A stretch of 64,000 bases of DNA from Ananas comosus (lineage: Eukaryota > Streptophyta > Magnoliopsida > Poales > Bromeliaceae). Each line of letters starts with the position of its first letter. The first letter of the stretch is position 1. The DNA lies in assembly GCF_001540865.1 (NCBI RefSeq), contig NC_033627.1, positions 1,808,432-1,872,431 on the forward strand, in the 5' to 3' direction. The notes beneath the pieces were generated by a model. It saw only the letters and a list, made by a program, of their open reading frames with translations, had not been told where the DNA came from and did no database searches. This document shows positions 49,258-62,000 of the stretch, in pieces. A program made the position numbers and the translations under genes.

Positions 49258-50637
49258 AATGAAAAAAATTACGGTTGAATATCAACGAAGATTGTACATG
49301 ATAAATTAACTAGGATGGCAATTACAAAATAATTGCAACCAGTAATTCCTCTCGAATATATAAGCTATTGAGGACATACAACTATACGCGACATTTTTTC
49401 TTGAAGACTTTTGAAATGAGAAAAATAGTATTGTTGATTACTGATAATACTCATTACATGTCTAAGCCTATAGTAAAAATGGAATTTTACAACCTACTGT
49501 CCTCCGTCAGTTTGCTCCAATTTCTTCTACTGCTGCTTATGCTTCTTATGATGTATATTTTGCTATCATTTTGCTTTGCATTTATTTTGTGTTTCCTTTT
49601 TTTCCTGCATCTATTCCTTCTACAAGTTCATATGCTGATATTCCTCTATCTTCTACTTAATCTTAGGTGCTCTGCTTCATTTTATTTTACTTAATGTAAG
49701 TTGCTATTTCACTTCCTCTTTTTCTGCTACTATTTCTTCTATCACATATCTGGTATATACATATGAGTTCATCCAATTATTCCTTATGCCTATATTTTCT
49801 TTTTGTTTATATCTAATCTTAAAAAACTGCTAGAAAATAAACTAAATTTGTATGCTTATGCTGTATAATAAATTCATATATGTCGTCTTCTATCATGTGT
49901 TAATACTCATGTCTAACCTCTTAAAGCAGAATCTGAGGAGCTAAATCCATAAATGCATGCATGTTGTATTTTATCATGTGTAAACATTTATGTACCTAAT
50001 CTCTTAAAGTTGATGTGTAAATCTAAATATTATATATTTCTTATCCTTTTAACTCAAATATTTTATCTATTTTATAATTATTATATTATGCATCTTTGAT
50101 ATTGATTACTGATGGTTAGCTTAATCTACATTTCATTTATTAAGAACACAGAAATAACTGATACAGTAATACAAAAGACTATTTTTATCACTATAATACA
50201 TGCCCAATTTTTTTGCATTTACTGACTATTGCTTTTTCTTAGTGCTAACTATTGCAGATGTTTTTTGACTGCTACAACTCTAAATTTCATTGTATCTATG
50301 GCTGCCACTGCTGCTGTAGCTTCGGATGTTTCTATTTTTATTTATCTATTATTCAAATCTTTTTATTCTTCTGATGTATTTACTATTTCTTCTCTCTTTA
50401 GCTTCTTTATTTACTATTTCTTCTATCTTTATTTATACATCAAAATTTCTTCTCCTATAGTCTTTTTTTTTGGGTTTCTTTGTTTGTTCTTTATGTTTGA
50501 AGTATGAATATCATAAACATAGTAATAAAGATAATTAAATATTAAATTTTTTTTTAAAAAAAAATATAGTAAAAAAAAAATTAAAGCTAAATATTGAATA
50601 TTATCTATCCGCTGCATCGCGCGGGTCACTGCACTAG

Positions 50638-51543
50638 TTAAATTATTACCCCTCTAATTCCTTGCTGATCACCAATTTGGTGGTTTTTTTTTTTGACTAA
50701 CTTATAAAAAATCTCTTTATAAATACATATTTAACTTTTTCTTTCTAACTTTCAAAAATTTATATTTTGCGCCTTTAATATTTTAATTTGTTGTATTTAG
50801 TCATTCTCTGTCAGTGTTCCATCACTATTATATCTTATTTTTATAATTTATATCAAAAATATCCTTCAAAATAACATAAGTATATTAAAAAATTATTTTT
50901 TCTAATAAAAAAAGTAAAAAAAAAATTAGTTATTTTGTCCTCTATATTAACACCGTACCATATGAAAATATTTATAAAATTATAAAGGGACTTCTCTAAA
51001 ATATAAAAAAAATTATAAAGGGCTAAAAAGTAGACTTTTGAAAGTTATGGAGGAAAAGTAAAAAAAAAAAGAGTATTTACAAGGAGATTTTTTATATTTT
51101 AGCTCCTTTTTTTTTTTTTTTTTTTGCTTTTTGATGTATGATGACAACAAAAAGAAAAAGAGAAATCTACAGTTACTTGCTTTCCTTTGGCATGACTGGA
51201 GCATTGCGAATTAGAAAAGGTTCATCAACAAATGCATTATATAAGCTAATCACTTCTCTTTACAAATCACCCAAATAATGATAGTCTCACTTTTGTTTTC
51301 CTTTTCTTTTTTGAAAAATTAAACATAGAATGATTTATTTATTTTTATTCATTAAAGATGAGTCTTAATTATTTACATGCCACCAAACATTAATTACAAA
51401 TCTATGATTTTGCATATTTTCTTTTGACTACTGGGACCAATATGCACCTAGCAACGTGATAGGCCCTACCATGCTATCCTTTTTTTGAGGAAATTTCCAA
51501 CTAACCTCGTATCATAGTTTAGGGATCCCAGGTTCCCTAACAA
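50638..51543. other. Intergenic, no gene seen
   Basis: AT-rich DNA with a poly-A run near 51060 and a poly-T run at about 51107-51125. No open frame or recognisable element. Confidence 0.6.
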
Positions 51544-51546
51544 TTA

Positions 51547-52947
51547 GGCCCTGTTTGGATACATAGTTAAAAAACTTCATGGAATTTTTATTCTATGGTT
51601 TTGGTCTAAATGAAATACGGAATTCTATAACTACAAAAAAATTCCACAGCTTCATTTTTAAGCTGTTTGGATACATATCATACAATTCCACAGGATTTAT
51701 AACAATTAAATTTCTAAAATTTTAAAATTCAAAATTCAAAATTTAACAAATAAAAAATTAAAAATATTAAAATTCAAAATTCAAATATAAAACTTTAAAA
51801 TTAAATGTAAAAATATAAAATTAAATTAGATTTTATGTTTTTAAATTATGAATATTGGTAATTTGAAATTTAAAATTTGAAATTGAAACACTTTAAATCT
51901 GTTAAAATGTTAAGACTATACCATTTTAACTTTAAATTTTGAAATTTTAAAAATCTATAATTAAAATTTTAAATTTGAAATTTAATTATAAACTTACATA
52001 TTATAAATTTAAATTTAAAATTTAAGTTTAATTTAAATTTTGAAATTAAATGTAAAAATTCACAAGATTAAATTAAAATTTGAAATTCTGAAATTTGAAA
52101 TTTGATTTGGAAATTTTTGAAGATTTGGAATTTGAAAGTTGAAGATAATTTGAAATTTGAAAATTTGAAATTTTGAATTTAGTCTATTTGGAAATGTTGA
52201 AATTTGAAATTTTGAAAATTTTGAAATTTGAATTTAAATTTGAATTTTGAAATTTTTAAAATTTGAATTTGAAAGTTGAAAATTTGAAATTTGGAACTTT
52301 TGAAATTTGAAATTTGACTTTTGAAATTTTGAAATTGAAATTTTGAAGTAGAAATTTGAAATTTTTGAAATTGAAATTTGAAATTGAAGTTGAAATTTGA
52401 AGAAATTTGAACTTTTTGAATTTTAAATTTGAATTTGAAATTTGAAAATTTGAACTTTTGAATTTGAATTGAAATTTGACAAGTTGAAATTTGAAATTTG
52501 AAACTTTTTGAAATTTGAATTTGAATTTGAAATTTGAACTATTTTGAATTTGAAATTTCAAATTTGAAGTTGAATTTGAATATTTTGAAATTTGAAAGTT
52601 GAAATTTGAAATTTGAACTTTTTGAAATTTGAAATTTGAACTTTTTGAAATTTGAAATTTGAAATCAAAATTAAAAATGAATTTTAAAATTTTAAAATTT
52701 GAAATTTAAAATTTTATGTTGAAATTTAAAATTTAGAAATTGATACATCTTGGGGAGCCCAAAATGGTGGAATTTTTTTCCTTTGGTTAAAGTGGATTGT
52801 AACTTTACTCCATTTTTTAGAGTATGGTATAACTATACTCTAAAAATTACGTCATTTTGTTTCTTCCAAACGCTTCATAGGATTATTTTTCTATCGGCGT
52901 AGCATAGTTTAACTATGCTACGTTTTTAGAGGTATCCAAACGGGGCC
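51547..52947. mobile_element. PIF/Harbinger-type non-autonomous element filled with TTTGAAA-type repeats
   Basis: 1.4-kb element. The left end GGCCCTGTTTGGATAC and the right end GTATCCAAACGGGGCC are inverted repeats, flanked by a TTA duplication (51544-51546, 52948-52950), as for PIF/Harbinger. The subterminal ATAGTTWAA/TTAACTAT words also pair. From about 51700 to 52740 the interior is almost only AAATTT, TTTGAA and GAAATTT words, so the minus-strand frame at 52256-52561 (NFKFKFK..) is an artefact. No transposase. Confidence 0.75.
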
Positions 52948-53049
52948 TTAAAGAAAAGTGAAGTGGGGGTAATGGAATAGAATAATCTCTGTGGAATCAT
53001 GTGTTCTTTGAGTCTAGTTTACCTCTCGTGCTTTGTGGTTTAATTTGAA

Positions 53050-53395
53050 GGAAAAACTTCAAATATCACTCATGTGGTTCCGTACTTTTTCACTTTAGTA
53101 TCATATGGTTTAAAGTGTATCAATTTAGTATCTTGTGGTTTCATTTTTCTCTTTTTATTATCCCCTATACTAATTTTTTTAGTTAAATTAGCGACAAAAT
53201 TAAAACTAAGAGATACTAAAGTGAATATTCGATAAACCTTGGTAAGGTATATGAAGTTTTTTGTATATAATTTAACGAAATGCTAACGGAGGAGCTGACA
53301 AAAAGATAACATAGTACTAAATTGATACACTTTAAACCATAAGGTACTAAAGTAAGAAGATGTGAAATTACAGTAATGGCTTTTGAAGTTTATCC
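53050..53395. mobile_element. Mutator-type MITE, family D copy 2
   Basis: 346 bp, starting GGAAAAACTTCAAA and ending TTTGAAGTTTATCC, with TTTAAAGTGTATCAATTTAG in the left arm mirrored in the right. Perfect 9-bp target duplication TAATTTGAA at 53041-53049 and 53396-53404. Same family as 42794-43160. Confidence 0.88.
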
Positions 53396-53404
53396 TAATT
53401 TGAA

Positions 53405-54848
53405 TAAAAAATGTCCCCTGAGGTTTCAATTTTAGTCTTCTAGATAAACTTTCAGCTAATTTTATTAGAATCTGGATTTGAATTGGACTTTTGGTTCATA
53501 CTAATCCGATTTGAACCGCACTTTGTGTTTGTATTTTGATCTAAACTTAATCTGACAAGCTTCAGAAATCGACTTAGTATTTGACATTCAGATAGAACTT
53601 CAGACAAAAATTCAATCCAAATACGATCAGAACGAATTAGTTATAAACAAGACCGATCCAAATGTAGATTTTAGTGGGTTGATGGAAAGTTTTTATCGGG
53701 AATCGACGGTAACATTTGTAAATATCTAAAAATGATACTTGAACGGCTCTTAGATAAGCTTCTTAAGAGTATAGTAACTAAAATCTCTGTGGTGACCAAC
53801 AAGAACAAGAACACACTTGTATGGAAATTTCCCAGTAGCTGCATACTTTTCTCCTTTCTATTAAGCCCATTTTGCGGTTGTATCGAATGGTGTAAATTGG
53901 GCTTTGATCTGCATCCAGGCCACAAAAGAGCCCATCTAAATTTTTTTCTATTAATATTAGTGTGGTCGATGGACCAAGAATCATGCGGAAAAACATACAA
54001 CATTTCATTGCTAGTCGTATCTTGTGTAAGTGGTAAAGGACTTGATAGCCGATATAAAGGTCTCAAGCACGTGTTGAATGGATCAGAGAGGGTAGAGTTC
54101 CCCTACAAACAATTCGCACTAAAATTGAAGCCTAATTGCTTCAAAATATGTGAGAATAGTTTGAAGCCCAATTGCTTCGTATTTTCATCTAATTTTTTTT
54201 TTTAGAAAAATGAACGAACTAGTCTCACAGATTTTGATGCTTGGTGCAAGAAATTTAGATGATCTTCTCAGGAACCGTGCTAGGTATGCCAATTTTTAAA
54301 AATCTAAAAAAAGAAAAAAAAAAACCCCCTCTTAGTGTTTTCTTTTAAGAGATAACCCTCTTAATTAGTGTTTTCTTAAAAAACATGTGACTATGAAACC
54401 GAAGGAATGTGGTTTACAGGTGTAATTGATTTCAAGAAATTAACCAACAATATAAGAAGGACCCCACACTTAACAAGTAATGTCAAAGTCATTTTCGCAA
54501 GCAATGTGCTTAGATTAATTGAATCCGTGGACTTGGAGGTGCCACATAAGAGAACAAAACAAATAATCCTTAATCAATGCAAAACAACGTGGGTGAATTT
54601 GAACTTGATAGGTTAATAAAAAGCACATGAATATTGTGAATGAGACATGAACGTGAGCAATTTTGAACTTGTAGAGATATTCTCAGCTGTGGAAACAACA
54701 GATGAAGTAAAACTAGAGGCCAAACCCTAAGATGTCATCAATGACCTATTGTTTCCAACTCAATGTGGAATAACTTGTCCACATGTGTACTATTGGCCTT
54801 GTTCTTTCATTCGCTTTAAGTTTCAGTCATTTGTCGTTTATTAATTGT
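53405..54848. other. Intergenic with an unassigned 157-residue open frame
   Basis: The plus-strand frame at 53732-54205 overlaps a minus-strand frame of similar length, has no domain and contains the repeated phrase KPNCF twice, reflecting the DNA repeat TTGAAGCCYAATTGCTTC. I regard it as non-coding, possibly old retroelement DNA. Nothing else is supported. Confidence 0.45.
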
Positions 54849-55345
54849 TGTCGGCAATCAGTTAAACCGAATCGGGTGCGCCCATGATCGGACTCGATCC
54901 GACGATTATTATATATATTGTTTAATTGGACTAGAATTAATCTCGTTTTAAATAAAAAAGCTAATTAGAGATATATTATAGCCATATTAAGATAACAATC
55001 AAAAAATCGATTAGGCCTAATGTTTTGCTTCACTATTAAGGTTTCTTGATTCCTTATAAATGTATAGACCATCTCTCATAAAAAGTAACAAAAAATAAAA
55101 TAAGAAATAATATAATAATTTGTGAGCCATCTTGTGAGAGATAGAAACCATATTTTTTATTATCCTAGAAGGTCTTGAAAGTATTCGTTTGCATGTATTC
55201 GATCCACTACCGGTTCGGAACGTTAGAAGATCTTTGTGGACGATCCGAGGACATGTGAATTAATCTCTACGATTGGAGCTCATCGCGTTCTAGCACGAGT
55301 CGCTTTCGCAAAATGTATAAACGAATTCTTCCGCTGCGTTCTACA
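54849..55345 (+). mobile_element. Possible solo LTR (Copia-like)
   Basis: 497 bp with TGTCGGCAATCAG at one end and GCTGCGTTCTACA at the other (TGT..ACA ends). The flanking pentamers ATTGT and ATAGT differ at one base. A TATAAATGTATAG box lies near 55056. No internal retroelement domains adjoin. The LTR-like layout is suggestive only. Confidence 0.4.
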
Positions 55346-55473
55346 ATAGTAGAACTGAGTAAATTGAGAAGTCTGAAATTTGTACTATGTGGTAAACAAA
55401 AATGATATTTTGAGACCCATGGCCAATTCTTAAGTTTGGTGGCGCGGAATCTTCAGTAACTTTTGTTTCTGTG

Positions 55474-55842
55474 GGCTGGAACTATCGAAATCCATGCTGA
55501 TTCGTCGAGAAAACAAGACTTGATCCTCCTAGCTGCGACTTGGTGGGTAATATGGACGGATAGAAACAACTCTGTTTTCAGTGGAAAGCCGCCCAATATC
55601 ACCAGATCTCTTGAACGTGTCAAACTACTAATCAGCAATTGGACCACAATACTCTGATGTCTTTTCTGTACCCCTTCATCTGTTCCACTTTCTTTTGTTA
55701 CGTTGATTTTCTTTTTGCTTTTTAATTTCTTTTTTACCTTTTTGCCGGTTTCTCGGAGGCCTAAGCTGCTTCCAACTTGTACGCTCAGTTCATTTGACTT
55801 AATCAATGAAGCAGGTAGCTTGCTACCTATTTTTCAAAAAAA
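55474..55842 (+). mobile_element. 5'-truncated LINE (L1-type non-LTR retrotransposon)
   Basis: 369 bp, flanked by a perfect 17-bp target duplication TAACTTTTGTTTCTGTG (55457-55473 and 55843-55859). The first part (to 55657) encodes the C-terminal tail of a plant LINE reverse-transcriptase ORF, with the typical AATWWVIWTDRNNSVFSGK motif, and ends in TGA. A T-rich 3' untranslated region follows, then AATGAAGCAGGTAGCTTGCT-ACCT, whose GGTAGC..GCTACC folds into a hairpin, and an A-tail. Truncation at the 5' end is the usual result of target-primed reverse transcription. The last 30 bases match the SINE family. Confidence 0.9.
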
Positions 55843-55859
55843 TAACTTTTGTTTCTGTG

Positions 55860-57905
55860 AAAAAAAAAAAATCTCTTTTTCCTTTTATTAATATTACCTC
55901 TCGTTTATTTGTTTATTTAAATTTTAATCTTGCATTTCCTTTTCCATGTAATCTTGTGGTCCACCCCACGAAAATAGATACTACCTCTATTCCATGTTAA
56001 TTCTAAAGAAGGATCCAAAAAACTTTAATAAAAGTGTTTTTGGCCTTTATCAGAGATTATATTCGGGTGCATGGATCCATCACCTTTTGATTTTTCTCTT
56101 TTTTGGGGGGGAACTTTAAACGTACGTTCTTTGTAACTAAACCTAACTCTAAGAAGTCCAAAGTAGATCATGACTAGTGTTTCAGGATCGACAAGCCAAA
56201 ATTGCCAACCCAAGACACACTCTCTACCTAAAAGTTGAGTCAACATGGACCCAAGTTGAGTCTTTGACTTGGCCTGGAGCATTTAAAAAGTGTTGTTTGA
56301 ATAATTACAACAGTTATGTAACTAAGTAGAGTTACCTTTTACTTTCACATTGTCTCTCGCAATGACACATTCGCATCATCGATGACCGGCTCAGTTATAC
56401 ATGATCTAGATTAATTATTTGAACCTCGTAGAAATCAAATTTTACGATTTCATCTAATGATTAAGTATTATATCTCAAATTCAAGTTAGAAAGTTTATTA
56501 GGAATTATCGATTTTGAAACACCTAAATGCAAAACAAATTTTGTTGAAAAATAATAAAATTTTTGCCACTTAAAAGTTGATAATTTTTAATTATTGAAAA
56601 ACACTTACAATTTGTTAAAAACTTATAAATTTTGTTTGTTAAGAAGTTCAAATAGCATAGATTATGTATGACGGTGCCTCGTTATCGTTAGTTTAAATAT
56701 CCTGTCATCAACAATGATGCAGCAACAACATTTAAACATATAGCTTTATAGTAAAGTATATGTTTTGATCAATAATTTTGCTATAAAAAGGTATACTCAT
56801 TATATTCCTGCACCAAAATATAAAGATGATTCCAAAAAATCATCTTCATGTTCCCCTTCTTAACTTCCACTCCATCTCTAAGCTTTTCCATTTTTAGGAA
56901 AGTTGCTACTGCATGTGCTAAGATCATGTTTGCTTCACTGAGATTGGAAGAGGCTAGAGGTTGCGAGTTTCAACCGTACACCTAATTTTGAAAGTCATGC
57001 TTCCACGCCGTACATAAAGTTGGGAGTAGTGCATGCTCACAGATCGTACGCTACCAACCGTTTTTAATTAGGTGATTCGATTGCCAATCTTCTACAAACA
57101 TATATCCATGCTCACGATTCAACAAAGTGGGATACTTTCGCGTTAGAGATCTGGTGAAACAAACAGGCTCTAATGGTCCCTGCCTCCGCTCGTCACAAAT
57201 TTACTGTTTTTTTTTTTTTTGCAGTGTCAAATTCATGACATCTCGCTCCTTCCAACCAACTTTTATATTCTTGGCAACCAAAAACAAAAACAAAAAAAAA
57301 AAACCATCATTATAAATAGTAGATTAGTGCATTTAACGCGCCATAAGATATCGAAAGACCTAATTCTTACAATTAAACCAGCAATTTTCCTACAAAATTA
57401 AGCACAACCCAATGGACTTTGATCAGGCTGCAGGGATGTGCCCTAAACCCTCAGTCCTTAGTGGATGGTTTATTTTTGAGGGGGAAAAAAAAGTGATGTT
57501 AGCATAGCAATTAGTTGTTAGGAACAAATCAACTATATTAATTGAATTCGGTGAACGTACTCTACTCATTTGAATACTAAGCAATTAACTTTAATCTGTA
57601 AATAACCATTTTCAATTCTATTAAAATCACTGCTAAAAAATGAAGCATTTGAATCTCTGATTAATCAACAATACGTACATTTGCATGCAGAAATAATAAT
57701 ATCTAATCAGCTCAATCCTGCATTAAAAAAAAAAAAAGTATATATAAAGTTAAAACATTATTTCAAAATAACTGGAAAAAAAAATCAGACTATTATATAT
57801 TCTCAATTAATCTTTATCAATATTTGACATGTCGCATTGAGATTAATTGGGGTACAAATTATTATCGCGCGAGAATATATATAATATGTAGCGTGTAGTA
57901 CTCTG
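55860..57905. other. Intergenic, no gene seen
   Basis: AT-rich with scattered A- and T-runs. It ends in the 3' region of the downstream minus-strand hydrolase gene. The short frames here carry no domain. Confidence 0.6.
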
Positions 57906-59049
57906 TCACACATGGCCATTGGCTACATAAGCGTTTCTGGAGTGAGAATTGGCCCTCTCCTTAAGCCAAGTAAAAATGAACCCAAACCCAAACTCGACTA
58001 TGTCCTTAGGCTCGCCAATCAACTGGTGCCACATCCCGGGCACAATCTTAAGGGTCTTGTCCTTGCTCCGAGCCAACTCGTAGACCAACTCGGCCGAGTC
58101 CGAGTCGCACACCGAGTCATCCTCCCCATGCAGCACCAGCATGGGCACGTCCACCTCCCTGCACCTCCTCCCTATCACCTCACAAACCCTGGTGAGCTCC
58201 AACGCCGTCGACGCCGGCGGGTGCTCCGAATTTTGCGCCCGCGGGTTCCGCCGCACCAGCTCCCTCTTCCACTCCTCCTTGTACGACTTTTGCCTTAGGG
58301 ACTGGGTCACCACTACTCGCCAATTCGGCGCGATGAAGGCCGCGGCGGGGAGGAACTTCTCGAGCGGCCAAATCGGTTTGAACTTGGAGGAAACGCCGCA
58401 CATCGCGCCGTTCAGGACGAGACCGTCCCACCCGCCCTTTTGCTTGAGGTAGACTAGGACGGCCAAGGCCCCACCAAGCGATTCCCCGTAGAGGAAGGAC
58501 GGTAGCGGTCCGTGGGCCGATTTGACAGAGCTGAAGTATTGAATGCAGTCGTCGACGACCGGCGTCACCGTGGGGACGTGGCCCCGCCGTCCCTCGGAGC
58601 GACCGTGGCCGGGGAGGTCGAGCGCGCAGACAAGGAACCCTAGCTTTGCGATGGCCACCGCGGTGAGCTCGAAAATCCAGCTGCTCTCCGAGGCATACCT
58701 GTTGATCAGTGTACAAAATATTAAAACACCGTTGTCTACATGCAAAGGAACATATCAGACTATGATGATCGGAGCAGAAAGTTATGGGTTCGAATTGAGT
58801 GAAAATTTTAACGCAGTAAGGAGAAACCGATTGATCGGTTGTTGCGAATTACCCGTGGATCATGGCGACAAGGCCAGATAGGTCGGCGGAGTGCGGCGCC
58901 GGGCGCCAAGTTTGGGTGAAGATCTTCATGTTCCTCTTGTTGAGCATGAAGGACTCTTGGTGGATCACTTTGTGCTTCGCATAGAACTCGTCTCTTGTGA
59001 GTTCTCCAAAGGGGCTACTCTTGTTAGCTTGGTGTATGGGATGAGCCAT
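57906..59049 (-). CDS. Monoacylglycerol lipase / caffeoylshikimate esterase-like alpha/beta hydrolase
   Basis: Serine hydrolase of the plant MAGL family, whose members hydrolyse monoacylglycerols or, for CSE, caffeoyl shikimate in lignin synthesis. Coding exons are 59049-58853 and 58698-57906, joined in phase to 329 residues (family about 310-350). The ATG at 59049 (MAHPIHQANKSSPFGELTRD) matches the family N-terminus; an upstream in-frame ATG at 59079 would add ten residues. Motifs are MIHG (63-66, oxyanion region), LDLPGHGRSEGRRGH, nucleophile elbow GESLGG with Ser near 139, HGEDDSVCD with the acid Asp near 260, and MWHQL with His near 290, so the triad is complete. Exon 2 is clearly GC-richer than the flanks. 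The N-terminal EFYAKHKVIHQESFMLNKRN resembles the MAGL subgroup more than CSE proper. Substrate unknown. Confidence 0.92.
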
Positions 59050-62000
59050 GAGGAGAAATATAGAAAAGAGGATCTTCAACTGGAATGAACTTTGTAACTA
59101 AGTGAAAGATATTTAATCTGTGGGTTTATATATATATATATATATATATAGGAGTGAGTGCATATAGTGAATTAGAAAAGAGATTAAGCTTTAGTGGTGT
59201 ACATAATTGAGTATTTAATAGGGTTGGGAGGTTGTTGTGTGATCCTAACAATGAGACTATCAATTTTATATATATATATATAGTACCTTGTAGTCACTGA
59301 GAGGGAAAATAATGCATAAAAAGAAGCTCTTGAACATTCTTAATAGTGAAATTCTACTATCTAAGTAATGCTTTAGAACGTTCTATCTGTTGGTATATAT
59401 TAATGCGATAGAGATGGTTATATTAGCTTGATTAGTTCAGGATTCATACTCAACCTTGGAACATGTTGATGCATTAATGCTGCGAAAAGGACAAATATCT
59501 ACAAAGCAAGCCTTTTTGTTTTTTGTCCATTTCCTCTCTTATATTTTTTTACCACCTTTAAATACTGTAACTTTATTCATTTCCATGCAGTAAAAAAAAA
59601 AAAATTATGTTGGGTAAATTAAATTTACATTCGTACAATGAAATAACTTCTTATTTAGATCCACTTTAATTTCTTCTCCAGAGACGTGTTGGAAATAAAT
59701 GAATTAAAAGGATGTGGAACTTTGTTAGGCGAGTAGTTTTACATCGAATAATTAAGAAAAGAGTAAACAATTAATACATATTAGTAGGTTCAGAATTAAC
59801 AAGTTTAAAATTTTTTAAGTTTAATAGATTTTATTAAGTATGTCACATTTTCAGACTCATATAGCTGCAGGCTTGATCCAGAACTTTGTAACAAAATTAA
59901 TATTAATTAATTATAATTATAACAACTTTAATTTGTTCAGTATATAATTAATTTTAAGTTTTGAACATGAACATAGAACATTTTTCCTTTTCCAATCAAC
60001 TGGTCAATCAACTAGCCTAATGCTTCCAAGAAGAATCGTCAAAAGTACTAGTGCCGACTAGTTCTAAGAGCCATATGATTTTGTTTCCGCTAAATAACAA
60101 ACGTAAAATCCTTGCACATGCTTTAATTAAATCAACTTCAACAATGTACTTTTTAATTATAACTTGTTCAAATAGTTACAAAAATTTAGGATCCTTACCA
60201 AAATTAGTTACCAAACTTCACTTAATGCTTCGCATGTCGACATGTTAGTTTTTAACAGAGAAATTAAAGCTGATGCGTTATTAATGACTTGTTTAGCTTA
60301 CTTATGTAATTCTTTTGTATTAAATATAGCTGTCATTATCCCTCGACTTAAAATTTTGTATTTGAATTCAGCGGTCATTCCAAACCCTTCTGCCTATTGA
60401 GTGTTTATAACGTGGAGATTTGTGATTAACTCGTGCATGCACTTTAAGATACTATATAAATTTATCAACGCATCGATAATATATAAAAACAATATTAGAA
60501 AAAGACCTGTAACAGCACTTTAGAAAGGATGGTAGATGAGCGCACCAATCATAAAAAGCCCTAATCACTGCTGCTTCTGCAAAGAAGACTAATTTGTATG
60601 AACAAAAGCTTTAAATTCCAAAGAAAGAAAGAAGGGAAGAGGTCTAATAACAACCTTCTCGCAAGTAAAAGAGAGACAGATGTTAGTTGTATTCATTGCA
60701 TGAGAATTAATGAGCAGTAGTTGCCTCAAATTTCACGGAAAAGGTCATCATCCACCTCTTTCACGTGTATGGTTGTGTTTCAGTTTCCACTTCCTGGCAC
60801 TTCCTCTTTTTGATCTCGTTGTTGCTATATTTTAAGCAATTTACGTATCTATAATTTTATTAAAATATGTAATTAGGTTAAATTATGTATCTGCAGAGCC
60901 GTCAAATCACTTAAATAAAGCAAACTAAAAAGTTGGTTATTAAAATAAAAATTTTGATAAATTGGACAGTCGAATCAAAATACATTCAAAATGGTCTACA
61001 ATTCAACCAAGTTTTATACATTTTTTTTACCTTCTTAAAAAATAACGTTAGTAGCTAATATGTGAAGCATCGGATCGATTTGGTATTGGATCTGTGCCAG
61101 GTGCTAGTAACAATTTACCACGCGGTATTTACCTTCACCAGCTTAATTAAGAGACCAAAGTAATTAATAAGAAAATTTTATAAGTGAGGCTTCTAAAACT
61201 ATTAGATCTGGAAATTTATTCAAGTTTTCTACTCCAGCCAAAAGTTGTACATTCTTTTCTGTCTCGAATCATAGTATTACCCTCTTAAATTGATCCATGC
61301 ACCTCGATCATGTAGATCATCAAAACGTTTATGCAGATCAAAATCTCAATAAGTTAGATGTGGACCTGGCCCAAACATATATACTCTATTGTTCTACTAC
61401 TAGAATTGGAGTAAAACTTAAATTTCGAAGTTTGCTGTGATTAAATTTGCAAAAGAAAAATTAAAGTTGGTTCAACCAAATCCATCCATAGCCCTAGTAG
61501 GGCATTCCCACATGAAGGTGAGAGATAGAGATATTAAAAACCACAAACATGCATGTGTGGTGGTGTCCCTATTTATAATGTCTATAGATTTCATGTCCAA
61601 TATTTTTCATAGATAAAGGAACATTGAATTAAACTTGTACAACCTAAGAGTCCTAACTGTTCATCCAATAGTAATGGAGGAGAGAAAAGAGGCAATTTCT
61701 ATTCCTGCCCGCGGGTACCTGCTGAAAGTTATTCACAAATTCGCAGATATGGATATTAATTTTTTCTATTCAAAATTATAAGTAAATGGGGTGGGTACAA
61801 AAAATAAGAATAATAAAATACTTTTATATAATGTAATTTATGCACTTTAAAATTTTATATTGTTTATTGTATGCTGTGATATTTCAAACAATAATTTATG
61901 TTATACTTTAAAAACTATATATATATATATATACTTATAAATAACCCGCATACCCCCTCACCCGCCTGTAGGTGGGAATGGATAAAAATATTGACCACCC

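Larger units (their letters stand above)
44848..50637 (+). mobile_element. Compound Helitron-like element with internal repeats and captured gene DNA
   Basis: The 3' terminus is ATCCGCTGCATCGCGCGGG then TCACTGCACTAG ending at 50637 and followed by T, with a CCGC-(8 nt)-GCGG hairpin. The proposed 5' start TCTATAAACTATTATGAAAC at 44848 follows an A, as for A/T insertion. A second, closely related 5' end (TCTATAGACTACTACAAAAT, then CCACGTGG and GGACCTACCTGTCAG) occurs at 46879, suggesting nested or fused copies. Several internal units recur: GTAAGGCAACTCGGATGGCA near 47622, 48320 and 48610; a CGCTTCGTTC-containing unit near 45175, 48045 and 48865; and a GCCTAYAGTAAAAATGRAAT unit near 48950 and 49468. 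No Rep/helicase frame remains. A broken RPN1 exon lies within. Confidence 0.6.

Noticed and set aside
52256..52561. 101-residue FKFKFK-rich frame
   Set aside because: Translation of TTTGAAATTTGAA repeats inside the PIF/Harbinger-type element.
53732..54205. 157-residue plus-strand frame as a gene
   Set aside because: No domain, an overlapping frame of similar length on the other strand, and internal DNA repeats; no splice or promoter context was convincing.
58180..58716. 178-residue minus-strand open frame and long plus-strand frames over the hydrolase exon
   Set aside because: They overlap the well-supported alpha/beta hydrolase exon in other frames; the Arg/Pro-rich composition is the typical shadow of GC-rich coding DNA.
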